This document shows, one piece after another, positions 9,084 to 18,106 of a DNA stretch of 64,000 nt (position 1 is its first letter; every line of letters begins with the position of its first letter). The stretch lies in assembly GCF_020149935.1 (NCBI RefSeq), contig NZ_CP083757.1, positions 2,629,501-2,693,500 of the forward strand, given 5' to 3'. The stretch is from Marinilongibacter aquaticus. GTDB taxonomy: Bacteria > Bacteroidota > Bacteroidia > Cytophagales > Spirosomataceae. The notes below the pieces were generated by a model. That model saw only the letters and a program-made list of their open reading frames with translations. It made no database searches and was not told the DNA's origin. Both the position numbers and the translations under genes were made by a program.

Positions 9084-9779
9084 ATGGCGAAAAACGAGAA
9101 GTCGGGAATAGAGTTTATTGAAAGTGCCGAAGCCCTACAGAAAGAAATCGGCAAAGCCGAGGGTTTTCTTGCTCAGAACAAAAAGGTCTTGGGTATTGTA
9201 GGTGGAGTGGTTTTAGTGGCTGCTTTGGCGGTTGTTGGATATAAATATTGGGTCAATCAACAAAATCAAGAAGCCGAAACGGCCATGTTTGATTCCGTAT
9301 ATTATTTCGAGTCCGACTCTCTGGATTTGGCTTTGAATGGCACTGGTGGAAACATGGGCCTTATTGAAGTGGCCGACCAGTATGGCAACGCCCCTGCGGG
9401 CAATTTGGCGAAATTTTATGTGGGCCTCAGCTACATGAAACAAGGTAAATTTGATGAAGCGATCAACTACCTCAACGATTTCAGTGTAGACGACATCGTA
9501 TTGCAAGGCAAATCGTATGCCCTAATCGGTGATGCGTATTTGGAAAAGGGCGATGCCGCTCAAGCTGCTACATATTACGAAAAAGCCGCAAGTTACAAAC
9601 CCAGCAAATCATTGACCCCAGGTTATTTGATGAAGTTGGCGACGGCTCAAGAAGTTGCGGGCAACAAAGCCGCCGCTTTGGAAGCTTATACAGAAATTGT
9701 AAATGAATACCCAAATTCATCCGATTATTTGGCTGCATTGAAATATAAATCGATGTTGGAAACAGAAACTGGCGAATAA
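9084..9779 (+). CDS. Membrane-anchored tetratricopeptide repeat protein
   Basis: A 231-residue protein with a short cytoplasmic N-terminus, one membrane segment at about residues 35-55 (VLGIVGGVVLVAALAVVGY) and a periplasmic TPR region. At least three TPR-like helix pairs can be seen (AKFYVGLSYMKQGKFDEAINYL, SYALIGDAYLEKGDAAQAATYY, MKLATAQEVAGNKAAALEAY). The architecture resembles YfgM/TPR_21-type proteins, which act as envelope chaperone partners, but that role is only an analogy here. It is flanked by its own promoter and terminator. Confidence 0.88.
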   Translation: MAKNEKSGIEFIESAEALQKEIGKAEGFLAQNKKVLGIVGGVVLVAALAVVGYKYWVNQQNQEAETAMFDSVYYFESDSLDLALNGTGGNMGLIEVADQYGNAPAGNLAKFYVGLSYMKQGKFDEAINYLNDFSVDDIVLQGKSYALIGDAYLEKGDAAQAATYYEKAASYKPSKSLTPGYLMKLATAQEVAGNKAAALEAYTEIVNEYPNSSDYLAALKYKSMLETETGE

Positions 9780-9798
9780 CCGGACAGTAAAGAACTTG

Positions 9799-9830
9799 AA
9801 GGGATAAGCCAGTGGTTTATCCCTTTTTTT
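9799..9830 (+). terminator. Rho-independent terminator between the TPR gene and ribH
   Basis: Stem AAGGGATAA/TTATCCCTT (9799-9807 with 9817-9825) is followed by a run of T. It ends only about 14 bp before the ribH start codon, so ribH must be transcribed from read-through or from a promoter inside the TPR gene. Confidence 0.8.
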
Positions 9831-9843
9831 ATGCAAAAGAAAC

Positions 9844-10326
9844 ATGAGTACAGCACATAAAAACCTTTCGGAATACAACAGCGAAGGCTTGATCGACATT
9901 CAGGAAAAACGCTTTGCCGTCATTACTGCCGAGTGGAACGAGAAAATCACTTCCGCCCTTCGCGACGGGGCAGTGGCCACCTTGAAAATGCACGGTGCAA
10001 AAGATGAGCACATCATACAAGCGACCGTGCCCGGAAGCTATGAACTCAGCTTTGCCGCACAAATATTTGCTGCCAAAGCAGAGATCGACGCGGTAATTGC
10101 CATTGGTTGCGTAATTCAGGGTGAAACCAAGCACAATGATTACATCAACCATGCGGTGGCCCAAGGCCTGACCAACGTGGGTTTGAAATACAACAAACCG
10201 GTAATTTTTGGCGTACTCACACCCAATACCTATGCTCAGGCTGAAGACAGAGCCGGAGGAAAACATGGCAACAAAGGTGACGAAGCCGCCATTACGGCAA
10301 TAAAAATGTTGCGTTTAGTGGATTGA
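9844..10326 (+). CDS. ribH: 6,7-dimethyl-8-ribityllumazine synthase
   Basis: RibH condenses 5-amino-6-ribitylaminouracil with 3,4-dihydroxy-2-butanone 4-phosphate, the step before riboflavin synthase. The 160-residue protein carries the family segments VPGSYELSFAAQ, GCVIQGETKHNDYI with the catalytic His, and FGVLTPNTYAQAEDRAG. No FMN riboswitch is present in the very short gap to the upstream gene. Confidence 0.97.
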   Translation: MSTAHKNLSEYNSEGLIDIQEKRFAVITAEWNEKITSALRDGAVATLKMHGAKDEHIIQATVPGSYELSFAAQIFAAKAEIDAVIAIGCVIQGETKHNDYINHAVAQGLTNVGLKYNKPVIFGVLTPNTYAQAEDRAGGKHGNKGDEAAITAIKMLRLVD

Positions 10327-10551
10327 CGATTGGAGAGGTGCGATTGACGAATACAACAAAAGATTGGCCGCTCTGGAACAGTTATTTTTGAGCCTAACCT
10401 AATTAAATTTATGACTCAGAATATCCTAAATAAGCGATTCAAACCATTGTCAAAAGTGGCAAATGAGTTGTTGTCAATTACGGTGGCCGCTATAAAAACC
10501 ATGAAACAAAAGAGTTTACACGGTAAATGACAAATTCTAAAATCGTCAATC
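10321..10551. repeat. 11-bp inverted repeat spanning the ribH-lysC gap
   Basis: GATTGACGATT at 10321-10331 (overlapping the ribH stop codon) is repeated in inverse orientation at 10541-10551. The arms are too far apart to form a simple terminator hairpin. The sequence between them contains the small ORF at 10411-10530. No function can be assigned. Confidence 0.45.
10411..10530 (+). CDS. Possible 39-residue small ORF upstream of lysC
   Basis: A short open frame starting MTQNILNKRFKPLSKV and ending KTMKQKSLHGK lies in the 279-bp gap between ribH and lysC. The product would be a small basic, partly amphipathic peptide. It has no run of Lys or Thr codons that would suggest a classical attenuation leader, and no good ribosome binding site was recognised. 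It may be a chance frame; otherwise this gap holds only AT-rich sequence and an inverted repeat. Confidence 0.22.
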   Translation: MTQNILNKRFKPLSKVANELLSITVAAIKTMKQKSLHGK

Positions 10552-10605
10552 AAAAATCGCAACTCGAACAACGAAAACATAAAAACATTAAATAAACAGT
10601 TTAAA

Positions 10606-11943
10606 ATGCAAGTTTGGAAATTTGGTGGTACATCGGTTGGTAAGCCAGAAAGAATGAAATCGATCCGTAATTTGGTTACAGCCGATGCGGGGAAAAAAGT
10701 GGTGGTACTTTCGGCCCTCTCGGGTTCGACAAACGCCTTGCTCTCGATCGGTGAATCTTTGATGCGGGCCAATAAAGAAGAAGCCACGCTGAAAATCGAT
10801 GAGCTTTTGGCACATTACGAGCAGTTTGTACACGCACTTTTTGCTTCTGAAGAAGGATTGAAAAGTGGAAAAACCATTGTTGCCAACGAATTCAACTTCA
10901 TTCGCTCTTTGGCCAACTTGAATCATTACAACCAAAAGCACGACAAGCAGATGGTGGCCCAAGGCGAAATCATGAGCACCCAGCTTTTCACGGCTTATAT
11001 GAAAGAGCAAGGTGAAAGCGTTGCCCTTATTTCTGCCCTCGATTTCATGCGAATTGATGTAGACGGAGAGCCCGAACTGGCTGTAATCGCCGAAAAATTG
11101 AAAGAAGTTGTCGACAAACAAGCCGACAAACAAATACTGGTTACGCAAGGCTTTATCTGCCGAAACCCGCGAAACGAAATCGATAACCTGAAACGTGGCG
11201 GCTCGGATTATTCTGCCTCTTTGATCGGTGGAGCACTCGAAGCCGAAGAAATTCAGATTTGGACCGACATCGACGGCATGCACAACAACGACCCGCGGGT
11301 TGTAAAACGCACCTTCCCTGTGCGTGAATTGCTTTTCGAAGAAGCGGCAGAATTGGCTTATTTTGGGGCGAAAATCTTGCACCCCAGCACCATTACACCC
11401 GCCAAGCTCAAAGGCGTGCCCGTGCGTTTGAAAAACACCATGGACCCCGAAGCTCCCGGCACAGTGATCACCTCCAAGATTAGCAATCAGGTAGAAATCA
11501 AGGCCATTGCCGCAAAAGACAACATCACGGCCATTTATATTCATTCGATGCGTATGCTGAATGCCTACGGTTTCTTGCGTCGCGTATTTGATGTTTTCGA
11601 AAAGCACAAAACGCCTGTCGACATGATCACCACTTCTGAAGTTTCAGTGGCCATGACGATCGACAATTCCGAGCGTCTCGATGCCATTTCTGCTGATTTA
11701 AAGCAATTCGCCGAACTCGAAGAGCACGACCGCAACCAAAGTATTATTTGTATTGTCGGTAATTTCCTTGCCGATAAGGCGGGAATCGCCATCCGTATTT
11801 TGGAGGCCGTGAAACATATTCCTATTCGTATGATTTCTTACGGAGCATCGGAACACAACATTTCGCTGCTGGTAGATTCGAAGCATAAAAATGAGGCTCT
11901 AGAAGCCTTGAACGAAAACCTTTTTGATTTTGATCAGCCATGA
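10606..11943 (+). CDS. lysC: Aspartate kinase
   Basis: A 445-residue monofunctional aspartate kinase that phosphorylates aspartate, the entry step to lysine, threonine and methionine. The N-terminal nucleotide-binding motif is KFGGTSVGKPERM, the central substrate segment is GFICRNPRNEIDNLKRGGSDYSA, and two ACT regulatory domains fill the C-terminal third (from about residue 300; VDMITTSEVSVAM, SIICIVGNF), so feedback inhibition by an end product is expected. It is the first gene of a tight cluster: the next gene overlaps its stop codon by 4 bp. asd and metE of the same pathway are 36 kb away in this window. Confidence 0.96.
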   Translation: MQVWKFGGTSVGKPERMKSIRNLVTADAGKKVVVLSALSGSTNALLSIGESLMRANKEEATLKIDELLAHYEQFVHALFASEEGLKSGKTIVANEFNFIRSLANLNHYNQKHDKQMVAQGEIMSTQLFTAYMKEQGESVALISALDFMRIDVDGEPELAVIAEKLKEVVDKQADKQILVTQGFICRNPRNEIDNLKRGGSDYSASLIGGALEAEEIQIWTDIDGMHNNDPRVVKRTFPVRELLFEEAAELAYFGAKILHPSTITPAKLKGVPVRLKNTMDPEAPGTVITSKISNQVEIKAIAAKDNITAIYIHSMRMLNAYGFLRRVFDVFEKHKTPVDMITTSEVSVAMTIDNSERLDAISADLKQFAELEEHDRNQSIICIVGNFLADKAGIAIRILEAVKHIPIRMISYGASEHNISLLVDSKHKNEALEALNENLFDFDQP

Positions 11944-12389
11944 AAAACGCATTGAAAAACCTCTATCTAAAAAACCTCGACCAGTTGGAAAAGGAACTTT
12001 TGGCCTATGAAAGCGAAGAATTGCTTTATGCCAAAGTAGATTCCATCCCCAATTCGGGAGGAAACCTTGTGCACCACCTTTGCGGTAACGTGCAACATTT
12101 CATCGGAGCCATTTTGGGCAAAACGGGCTATGTACGCGATCGTGACGCCGAGTTTTCGGCCAAAATCGACCGTGACGAACTGCTCGAATATATTCAAGAT
12201 GCCCGCGGTGCAATTGAGGCCGCCTTCGATGAAACAGAAGAAAGCGATATGGAAAACCTTTATCCGATCGAGGTTTTTGGCGGACAAAAACTTGCAATTG
12301 TCGACATGCTCTTGCACCTTTTGGCTCATTTCAATTATCATGTCGGCCAAATAAACTATCATAGACGACTCATTCAACATACCGTATAA
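11940..12389 (+). CDS. DinB-like (DUF1572-type) four-helix protein
   Basis: A 149-residue protein that looks like a DinB/YfiT-type four-helix bundle of the DUF1572 kind. Conserved His residues are in LVHHLCGNVQHFIG near the N-terminus and in LLHLLAHFNYHVGQINYHRRL near the C-terminus, the usual places for the metal-binding triad. Family members are metal-dependent thiol transferases or unknown. It overlaps lysC by four bases (ATGA) and ends three bases before serS, so translational coupling is likely; a functional link to aspartate kinase is not known. Confidence 0.8.
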   Translation: MKNALKNLYLKNLDQLEKELLAYESEELLYAKVDSIPNSGGNLVHHLCGNVQHFIGAILGKTGYVRDRDAEFSAKIDRDELLEYIQDARGAIEAAFDETEESDMENLYPIEVFGGQKLAIVDMLLHLLAHFNYHVGQINYHRRLIQHTV

Positions 12390-12392
12390 ACC

Positions 12393-13664
12393 ATGTTACA
12401 AGTTGCCTTTATTCGGGAAAGCAAAGAATTGGCCATCGCAGGCCTAAACAAAAGAAATTTCAAAGACGCCGAACAGGCCATTGAAAAGGTCTTGGATCTC
12501 GACCAAAAAAGAAGAGAAACACAAGCTCAACTCGATGCCCAATTGGCCGAAGCCAACCAGTTGGCCAAGACCATCGGTGGCCTGATGAAAGCAGGAAAAA
12601 GAGACGAGGCCGAAGGCATAAAAGCCCAAACGGCCGAATTGAAAGTTTCTTCCAAAACACTGGAAGAGAGCCTGAAGAGCCTCGAAAGTGAATTGCAAGA
12701 AAACCTTTACAATATACCGAACATCCCTCATGAATCTGTACCGGCGGGTAAATCTGCCGACGACAACGAAGAGGTCTTCCGTTTTGGCGACATCCCCGCA
12801 TTGCACGATGAAGCCAAACCGCATTGGGAACTGATCAAAGAATACGACATTGTCGACTTCGATTTGGGCAATAAAGTAAGCGGGGCGGGGTTTCCCTTCT
12901 ACAAAGGTAAGGGTGCCCGACTGCAAAGAGCCATGATCAACTTTTTCTTGGACGAAGCCCTGGACGCAGGCTATTTTGAGGTACAACCGCCCATTCTGAT
13001 CAACGAAGACTCGGGATTCGGCACAGGCCAATTGCCCGACAAAGAGGGTCAAATGTACGAAGCCACTGCCGATAAGCTTTTCCTCATTCCCACTGCCGAA
13101 GTGCCGATCACGAACATGTATCGTGATGTGATATTGAACGAAGAGCAAATTCCCGCAAAAAATGTGGGCCATACACCCTGTTTTCGTCGCGAAGCCGGAA
13201 GCTGGGGAGCTCACGTGCGTGGCCTCAACCGCCTGCATCAATTCGATAAAGTGGAAATTGTACAAGTGCGAAAGCCGGAAGATTCCTATAAGGCATTGGA
13301 TGAGATGGTTGACCATGTAAAAGGCCTGCTTGAAAAGCTAGAATTGCCCTACCGCATTTTGCGTTTGTGTGGCGGCGACATGGGCTTTACTTCGGCTCTT
13401 ACTTACGATTTTGAGGTGTTTTCGGCCGCCCAGCAACGTTGGTTGGAAGTGAGCTCGGTCAGCAATTTCGAAACCTACCAGTCGAACCGCCTGAAACTCC
13501 GTTACAAAGTAGATGGGAAAACACAGCTTTTGCATACGTTGAACGGGTCGGCTTTGGCTTTGCCACGCATTTTAGCCGCCATTTTGGAAAACAATCAGAG
13601 TGAGAAAGGTATTGCTATTCCAAAAGCTTTGCAAGCCTATTGCGGCTTTGAACACATTGCCTGA
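12393..13664 (+). CDS. serS: Seryl-tRNA synthetase
   Basis: A 423-residue class II aminoacyl-tRNA synthetase. Residues 1 to about 110 form the long antiparallel coiled-coil arm that contacts tRNA-Ser. The catalytic core has TAEVPITN, motif 2 FRREAGSWGAHVRGLNRLHQF and motif 3 LNGSALALPRILAAILEN. Length and motifs are normal. The stop codon shares one base with the start of the next gene (TGATG). Confidence 0.97.
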   Translation: MLQVAFIRESKELAIAGLNKRNFKDAEQAIEKVLDLDQKRRETQAQLDAQLAEANQLAKTIGGLMKAGKRDEAEGIKAQTAELKVSSKTLEESLKSLESELQENLYNIPNIPHESVPAGKSADDNEEVFRFGDIPALHDEAKPHWELIKEYDIVDFDLGNKVSGAGFPFYKGKGARLQRAMINFFLDEALDAGYFEVQPPILINEDSGFGTGQLPDKEGQMYEATADKLFLIPTAEVPITNMYRDVILNEEQIPAKNVGHTPCFRREAGSWGAHVRGLNRLHQFDKVEIVQVRKPEDSYKALDEMVDHVKGLLEKLELPYRILRLCGGDMGFTSALTYDFEVFSAAQQRWLEVSSVSNFETYQSNRLKLRYKVDGKTQLLHTLNGSALALPRILAAILENNQSEKGIAIPKALQAYCGFEHIA

Positions 13665-14239
13665 TGCATAAAACGGCTCTTCGTGAAAAATACCTGAAAC
13701 TTCGAGAGGAGCTTTCTCCCGAAGAAATTGGACGAAGAAACCGTCTGATAGTTGATTTGTTTTTTAGTCGATTAATGATCCATCGCTACGATAAAGTGCA
13801 CGTGTACCTGCCTGTTTTGGCACGAAACGAGGTGGATACACGTGCAATCATTCATACTTTATTGGCCGATTTTCCTGCCGAGGTATTTGTGCCCAAAATG
13901 CAGAAGGCACACCAACTCAGCCATCATCATTTCGACAAATATACCGTTACCGAAACCAACAAGTGGGGCATTCCCGAACCGACGAATAAAGGCATGAGCA
14001 GTGCCGATTTTTTCAAAACTGAAGAAGATATTCTGGTGATTGTACCGCTGCTCAGCTTCGATAAAACCCTGCATCGCGTGGGTTATGGAGGCGGTTTTTA
14101 CGATCGTTTTTTGGCCCACAAAACCAGCAATACCCTCACTGTGGGCTTATCTTATTTTCCAGCCGCAGAAAAAATCGAAGGCCTAGACGACACCGATTTG
14201 CCTTTGAATCACGTCATCAGTCCAGAAAGGGTTTGGTAA
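13664..14239 (+). CDS. 5-formyltetrahydrofolate cyclo-ligase
   Basis: A 191-residue enzyme that converts 5-formyl-THF to 5,10-methenyl-THF with ATP. The signature GYGGGFYDRFLA is present, with EVFVPKM and ILVIVPLLSFDKTLHRVG upstream of it. It is translationally coupled to serS (one shared base) and closes the lysC-dinB-serS cluster. It is convergent with the CotH gene, with 21 bp between the stops and no obvious terminator. Confidence 0.95.
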   Translation: MHKTALREKYLKLREELSPEEIGRRNRLIVDLFFSRLMIHRYDKVHVYLPVLARNEVDTRAIIHTLLADFPAEVFVPKMQKAHQLSHHHFDKYTVTETNKWGIPEPTNKGMSSADFFKTEEDILVIVPLLSFDKTLHRVGYGGGFYDRFLAHKTSNTLTVGLSYFPAAEKIEGLDDTDLPLNHVISPERVW

Positions 14240-14260
14240 TACACCTTTTCCAAAAAGTAC

Positions 14261-17200
14261 TCAATCCGTGCAGTCGGCAATATTGGCCCTGAAAACCGTA
14301 CCCTGGCCCGTTTCAAAACCCGGATTGAGCAAAATATTTCCACCCGCTTCCAATTCAAAACGCACCGCGGGATTGACCACATTCTGGGCCTCGATCAAAC
14401 GAAACGTATCGTAAATCTCATCCACAATCACGGGAGTCTCAAGTTTTAAGTTGGATTGCAGACGCACATCATCCAAACGAATCTCGTCACGTGCTCCGCT
14501 TTCTTCATCGTTTCGCACACCTGTGAAATAATACCGCCACAGAATTTGCACATATTCCCGATTCATTAATTCGGCGGGCAGGTTCAATTCAAAATTCTCG
14601 CTTTGTCCGCTCGTCGACGAACGCATGTATTCCACAGGTTCATTGTTTTCATCAAGCCAATCGGCAAAAGGCAATTTGTCGCCAATTCTGTATTGCAGCC
14701 GCAAATTGTATTCTCTTGAATTCGCCTCCACCGTACCTGCCGTAAAAAGCAGTTTCAAGCTATCCATTCCACTGGTGTTGACCGAAAGAATGGCTCCGCC
14801 CAATTTTGTGTCGGGATAGCCCTCGCGTCCGCTTCCTGTATTGATAAACGAGATGCCCTCTTCACCCAATCCGCTGATTCTGGTCTTGCTCGTATAGTCG
14901 TAATTGCCATTGGTAAAACCCTCAATTTCACTTTCCAAAGTAGGGTCCTCCTCGTTCATGTACACAAAAGCCATATGTGCAGGGAAAGAACCTTTGGGCG
15001 AATCTTCATCCCAAAAAGTAAATTGGTATCCGCAGGCAGAAGCTTCAAAAGCGACAGGCATTGGATTCTCCGATGTAAAGTCCTCTTCGAAAACGGCCCG
15101 ATAGGTTTCGTTTGCCAAGAGATTGATTGTCAAAACACTATCGGTGAGAATTTCGGCATTGTGCTCCCAATGCAAAAACTTGTAGCCAAAATTGGCCCTT
15201 GCATGAATTTGAAACGGCTTATCCTTAAAATATGTCCCACTCCATGGATAGGGCGACTCGTCGATCCCTTCGGTATCCGACAAAATATCGATGGAATTGA
15301 CATGCACAAATCCCGCCTCTTCTGCCGACACCTCCACGGTAAGTGTGTAAGCATCAGACATCCCCAGCACACTTCGCAATTGATCTCTTTGTATGTTCTC
15401 TCGAATCTGTAAACTTTCCAAAGCCTTGTCAATCTCCGATTCCCAATATGCATAATTGGGCGGCGTACCCCAACGGGCGATGTGCTTGTCGATGGCATGA
15501 CTGAGGTTCTCTTTATTTGCCAAAATAAAAGGAGCCACATAATCATAGGCAAAGCTTGTATTCAACATATCACTGAATCGATTCACAAACTTGTTTTTGA
15601 AATCGGTATTCTGAAGTAGTTTTCTCAAAAACAATGTCGATTCACCAAAATCCGGATTCACCGCCAACTGCATGCTGTTGTCTTCAATCCAAGGTCTGAT
15701 CAGCACGCCGTCTACATCGTACATAAACCACCTCCATCGTCCGTCTCGCCCTTGCTCGGCATTGGGATTGTAAGCCACTTTCTCTCGCCACAATCCGTGA
15801 TTGTTTCCTCCTGCCCAATCGCCATTCAGGAAAAAGATTTCGGCAATGTGGTAATCGATAAAATTATCGACATCCATTTGTGTTTGAATGTATTCGTATT
15901 CCGAATTGGAATAAAATTCATGCGACCAGAAATAGGCACTGAGGGCCGCATAATGAGCGGGGTCGCCTTCTTCCATATTGTCGTTGGTCGGATAAAGCGT
16001 TTTTGTGATATCCAGATTGTCTTCATCCACCCCGTATTTCTGAGCGAAATAATGTTTATCGTAGCGTTCGCGTATATGGTGAATTCCCCAGATTTCGCCA
16101 TTGATGAAAACCATGGCCGATTTCCCCGCCTGTGTATCGAAATTCAAATGCGAGGCGGCTTTTTGTATACTCAGGTCTTTGATCAAAGTCAGATAATCTT
16201 GTCCCGCCGAATGCAGAATTAACCTTTTGTAGGCGTCGTAAGACCTGTCTTCGAAAAAAGGATACTCCAATTCGTTGTGCTCATATTCTGTTCGAGCGTA
16301 TACACGAAGCGATTTCATTTGCTGCGACCGTGTTGTTGCTCCTTGCAGACGGAAACCCACATTTTGTTCGAAACTTTCGCCCAAGTCCTCACTCAAATAA
16401 TTGAAGTTGGCCGGATATTCATACGCATCGCCCCTCCGCTGATAATTGGCATAGGCATACACATTGGCCGGCACACTGGGATTGGTCGCTCGCCAATTGT
16501 CGTATTCTACACCCGGTACATAAATCCCCTTCTGATAATCGAAAAGAAAATCGGGCTGAATGTTCAAACTGATCAGTGGCAATTGATAGGGATTGTTTCC
16601 GTTGGCACTGAAAAAATACGAACGGCTCACTTGCTTGCTCGGCAAATAACCTTCTTTGTAGGCCACCGCATTGATCACCCTGCACTTGTCGATCGAATTG
16701 GGCGGAGAAAAAAGAGCGTGCGGATGATAGGTTGTGGTTATCCCCGCAATTTTATTTGGTTCATTTTGCGGATCGCTAATGGCAATCGCGGCTCCCGAAT
16801 ATTCAAAAGATCGATACGTGTTGTCGTAAAGCGGAAACGGTTGGCCATAGGTGTCGTAAGGATAACCAAACTTCACATGGTATGTTACCGGATTGACGGC
16901 ATCTGGACTGGGAATCGAGCCGTCGGTAGAATAGTAAATTTCTACATCGTTGTTTTCATGTGAAATATCCAAATTGAAACTACTTTGATAAAAGCCCGAT
17001 TCATGCGAAAAAACAGGCGGTTCCAAAAAACCCAAATAGGCATTTGCTGCATTGTTCGGGCCGTTGTAAGAAGATGGACTGAAAAATCGCAAGACATCGC
17101 TTCCGTCGGTTTCTCGACCATACGACACATCCGTTTTCTGTTTCCCGAAACGCAGCGAATCGACAATTTCTTCTTCTGGAGAAACCAGTCCTAGCCATTC

Positions 17201-17560
17201 GCCATCGGCCGAAAGCGAAAAATCCAAATGATTGATACCCAATTCGGGCTTGCCACTGGCCCAGAGCACCAGCCGACCATTTGCGGGAACCACCAAAGAG
17301 CCCTCGATCTCGAATTTATCCCATTCTTTCTCATCGTCGCTCAGGAAATATCCATTCAAATCGATGTCTTCTGAAGTGGTATTGAAAAGTTCGATCCAAT
17401 CCGAATCATCGCCTTCTTCATCCAAAGCCGATTCGTTGTTGCTGGCCATTACCTCATTGATAAGCAATGGGCTGGACGATTGAATTCGGGCGGTGTTTCC
17501 GCCTTGAGCATTTACCTGAAACGTGGCGAAAAGTGAAAGACAGAATAAAGTTTTCTTCAT
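14261..17560 (-). CDS. Secreted CotH-kinase/lamin-tail surface protein
   Basis: A 1099-residue exported protein. After a signal peptide (cleavage near FQVNAQ, residue 19), a lamin-tail domain covers about residues 30-135 (SPLLINEVMASN, DWIELFNTT, LNGYFLSDD). A chitobiase-C-terminal/Fn3-like unit follows around 185-225 (YYSTDGSIPSP). The CotH kinase-like domain spans about 350-650, with GVEYDNWR, FRLQGATTRSQQMKS and the acidic RWRWFMYDVDG motif. The last part (about 1020-1099) ends in NPGFETGQGTVFRANIADC, the 'PGF..G..F.A.I..C' terminal module also seen in the esterase at 21715. CotH proteins phosphorylate extracellular proteins in spore coats; the bacterial surface role here is unknown. Confidence 0.9.
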   Translation of the reverse strand: MKKTLFCLSLFATFQVNAQGGNTARIQSSSPLLINEVMASNNESALDEEGDDSDWIELFNTTSEDIDLNGYFLSDDEKEWDKFEIEGSLVVPANGRLVLWASGKPELGINHLDFSLSADGEWLGLVSPEEEIVDSLRFGKQKTDVSYGRETDGSDVLRFFSPSSYNGPNNAANAYLGFLEPPVFSHESGFYQSSFNLDISHENNDVEIYYSTDGSIPSPDAVNPVTYHVKFGYPYDTYGQPFPLYDNTYRSFEYSGAAIAISDPQNEPNKIAGITTTYHPHALFSPPNSIDKCRVINAVAYKEGYLPSKQVSRSYFFSANGNNPYQLPLISLNIQPDFLFDYQKGIYVPGVEYDNWRATNPSVPANVYAYANYQRRGDAYEYPANFNYLSEDLGESFEQNVGFRLQGATTRSQQMKSLRVYARTEYEHNELEYPFFEDRSYDAYKRLILHSAGQDYLTLIKDLSIQKAASHLNFDTQAGKSAMVFINGEIWGIHHIRERYDKHYFAQKYGVDEDNLDITKTLYPTNDNMEEGDPAHYAALSAYFWSHEFYSNSEYEYIQTQMDVDNFIDYHIAEIFFLNGDWAGGNNHGLWREKVAYNPNAEQGRDGRWRWFMYDVDGVLIRPWIEDNSMQLAVNPDFGESTLFLRKLLQNTDFKNKFVNRFSDMLNTSFAYDYVAPFILANKENLSHAIDKHIARWGTPPNYAYWESEIDKALESLQIRENIQRDQLRSVLGMSDAYTLTVEVSAEEAGFVHVNSIDILSDTEGIDESPYPWSGTYFKDKPFQIHARANFGYKFLHWEHNAEILTDSVLTINLLANETYRAVFEEDFTSENPMPVAFEASACGYQFTFWDEDSPKGSFPAHMAFVYMNEEDPTLESEIEGFTNGNYDYTSKTRISGLGEEGISFINTGSGREGYPDTKLGGAILSVNTSGMDSLKLLFTAGTVEANSREYNLRLQYRIGDKLPFADWLDENNEPVEYMRSSTSGQSENFELNLPAELMNREYVQILWRYYFTGVRNDEESGARDEIRLDDVRLQSNLKLETPVIVDEIYDTFRLIEAQNVVNPAVRFELEAGGNILLNPGFETGQGTVFRANIADCTD

Positions 17561-17646
17561 TTATGGCTATTTAAAAGAAACGAAGATATGGGCTTGTCTG
17601 CTTCTTTCAAAGCCCAAAAGGCTCTTACTCGAAACCCCGCCTTGTT

Positions 17647-18021
17647 TTAGGCCTCTGTCTTTTCTTCGATGCGTGCGTCTATTTTCTTTTGGATAATGGC
17701 TTGCAAATGGCTTTTGAACCAGTCTTTTTGCACAATTAAACCCACAAAAAAAGCACAAACCAAGGTGGTGATAATATATAAACCGTACGGCTCGCCCAAC
17801 CATTGATCGAGGGCATAGGCCAAGACCTGCAAAACAAAAACGAGCAGAATGCTTCCTACCAACAAAAGCACAACCTGCAAAGCCAACTCAGCCACTACGC
17901 TTTCGGCCTTTTCTTGCACTTCAAGCTTTTTCAGCTCCACTTTGGCTTCGATCAGTTTGAGAATATCGTTTTTAAGCTCGTTCAAATTCAACAACTCCGA
18001 TACAGATTGCTTCAATCCCAT
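17647..18021 (-). CDS. Holin-like phage_holin_3_6 (DUF1469) membrane protein
   Basis: A 124-residue protein starting MGLKQSVSELLNL. I chose the ATG at 18021 because it is preceded by a purine-rich GAAAAGAGAGAA stretch and avoids overlap with priA. It has an N-terminal helix for membrane-surface contact (KLIEAKVELKKLEVQEKAE), two membrane segments (LALQVVLLLVGSILLVFVLQVLAY and YGLYIITTLVCAFFVGLIV) and a charged C-terminus. These proteins are chromosomal and despite the name are not evidence of a prophage. Confidence 0.85.
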   Translation of the reverse strand: MGLKQSVSELLNLNELKNDILKLIEAKVELKKLEVQEKAESVVAELALQVVLLLVGSILLVFVLQVLAYALDQWLGEPYGLYIITTLVCAFFVGLIVQKDWFKSHLQAIIQKKIDARIEEKTEA

Positions 18022-18106
18022 GGTTCTCTCTTTTCTGTTTCTGAAAATTACGTCATTTTTTAAGGATTTGCGAAAGAGCGGGGCGATATTCACCGCTTTG
18101 CAAAAT

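Noticed and set aside
9780-9843. FMN riboswitch upstream of ribH
   Set aside because: The gap is filled by the terminator of the previous gene and contains none of the RFN-element blocks.
10588-11607. Long open frame of 339 codons on the minus strand opposite lysC
   Set aside because: It has no recognisable domain, is His/Phe/Cys-rich in the way shadow frames are, and lies fully antisense to a well-defined lysC.
17647-18021. Prophage remnant suggested by the holin-like gene
   Set aside because: This holin family is chromosomal in many Bacteroidota, and no lysin, capsid or integrase gene is near.
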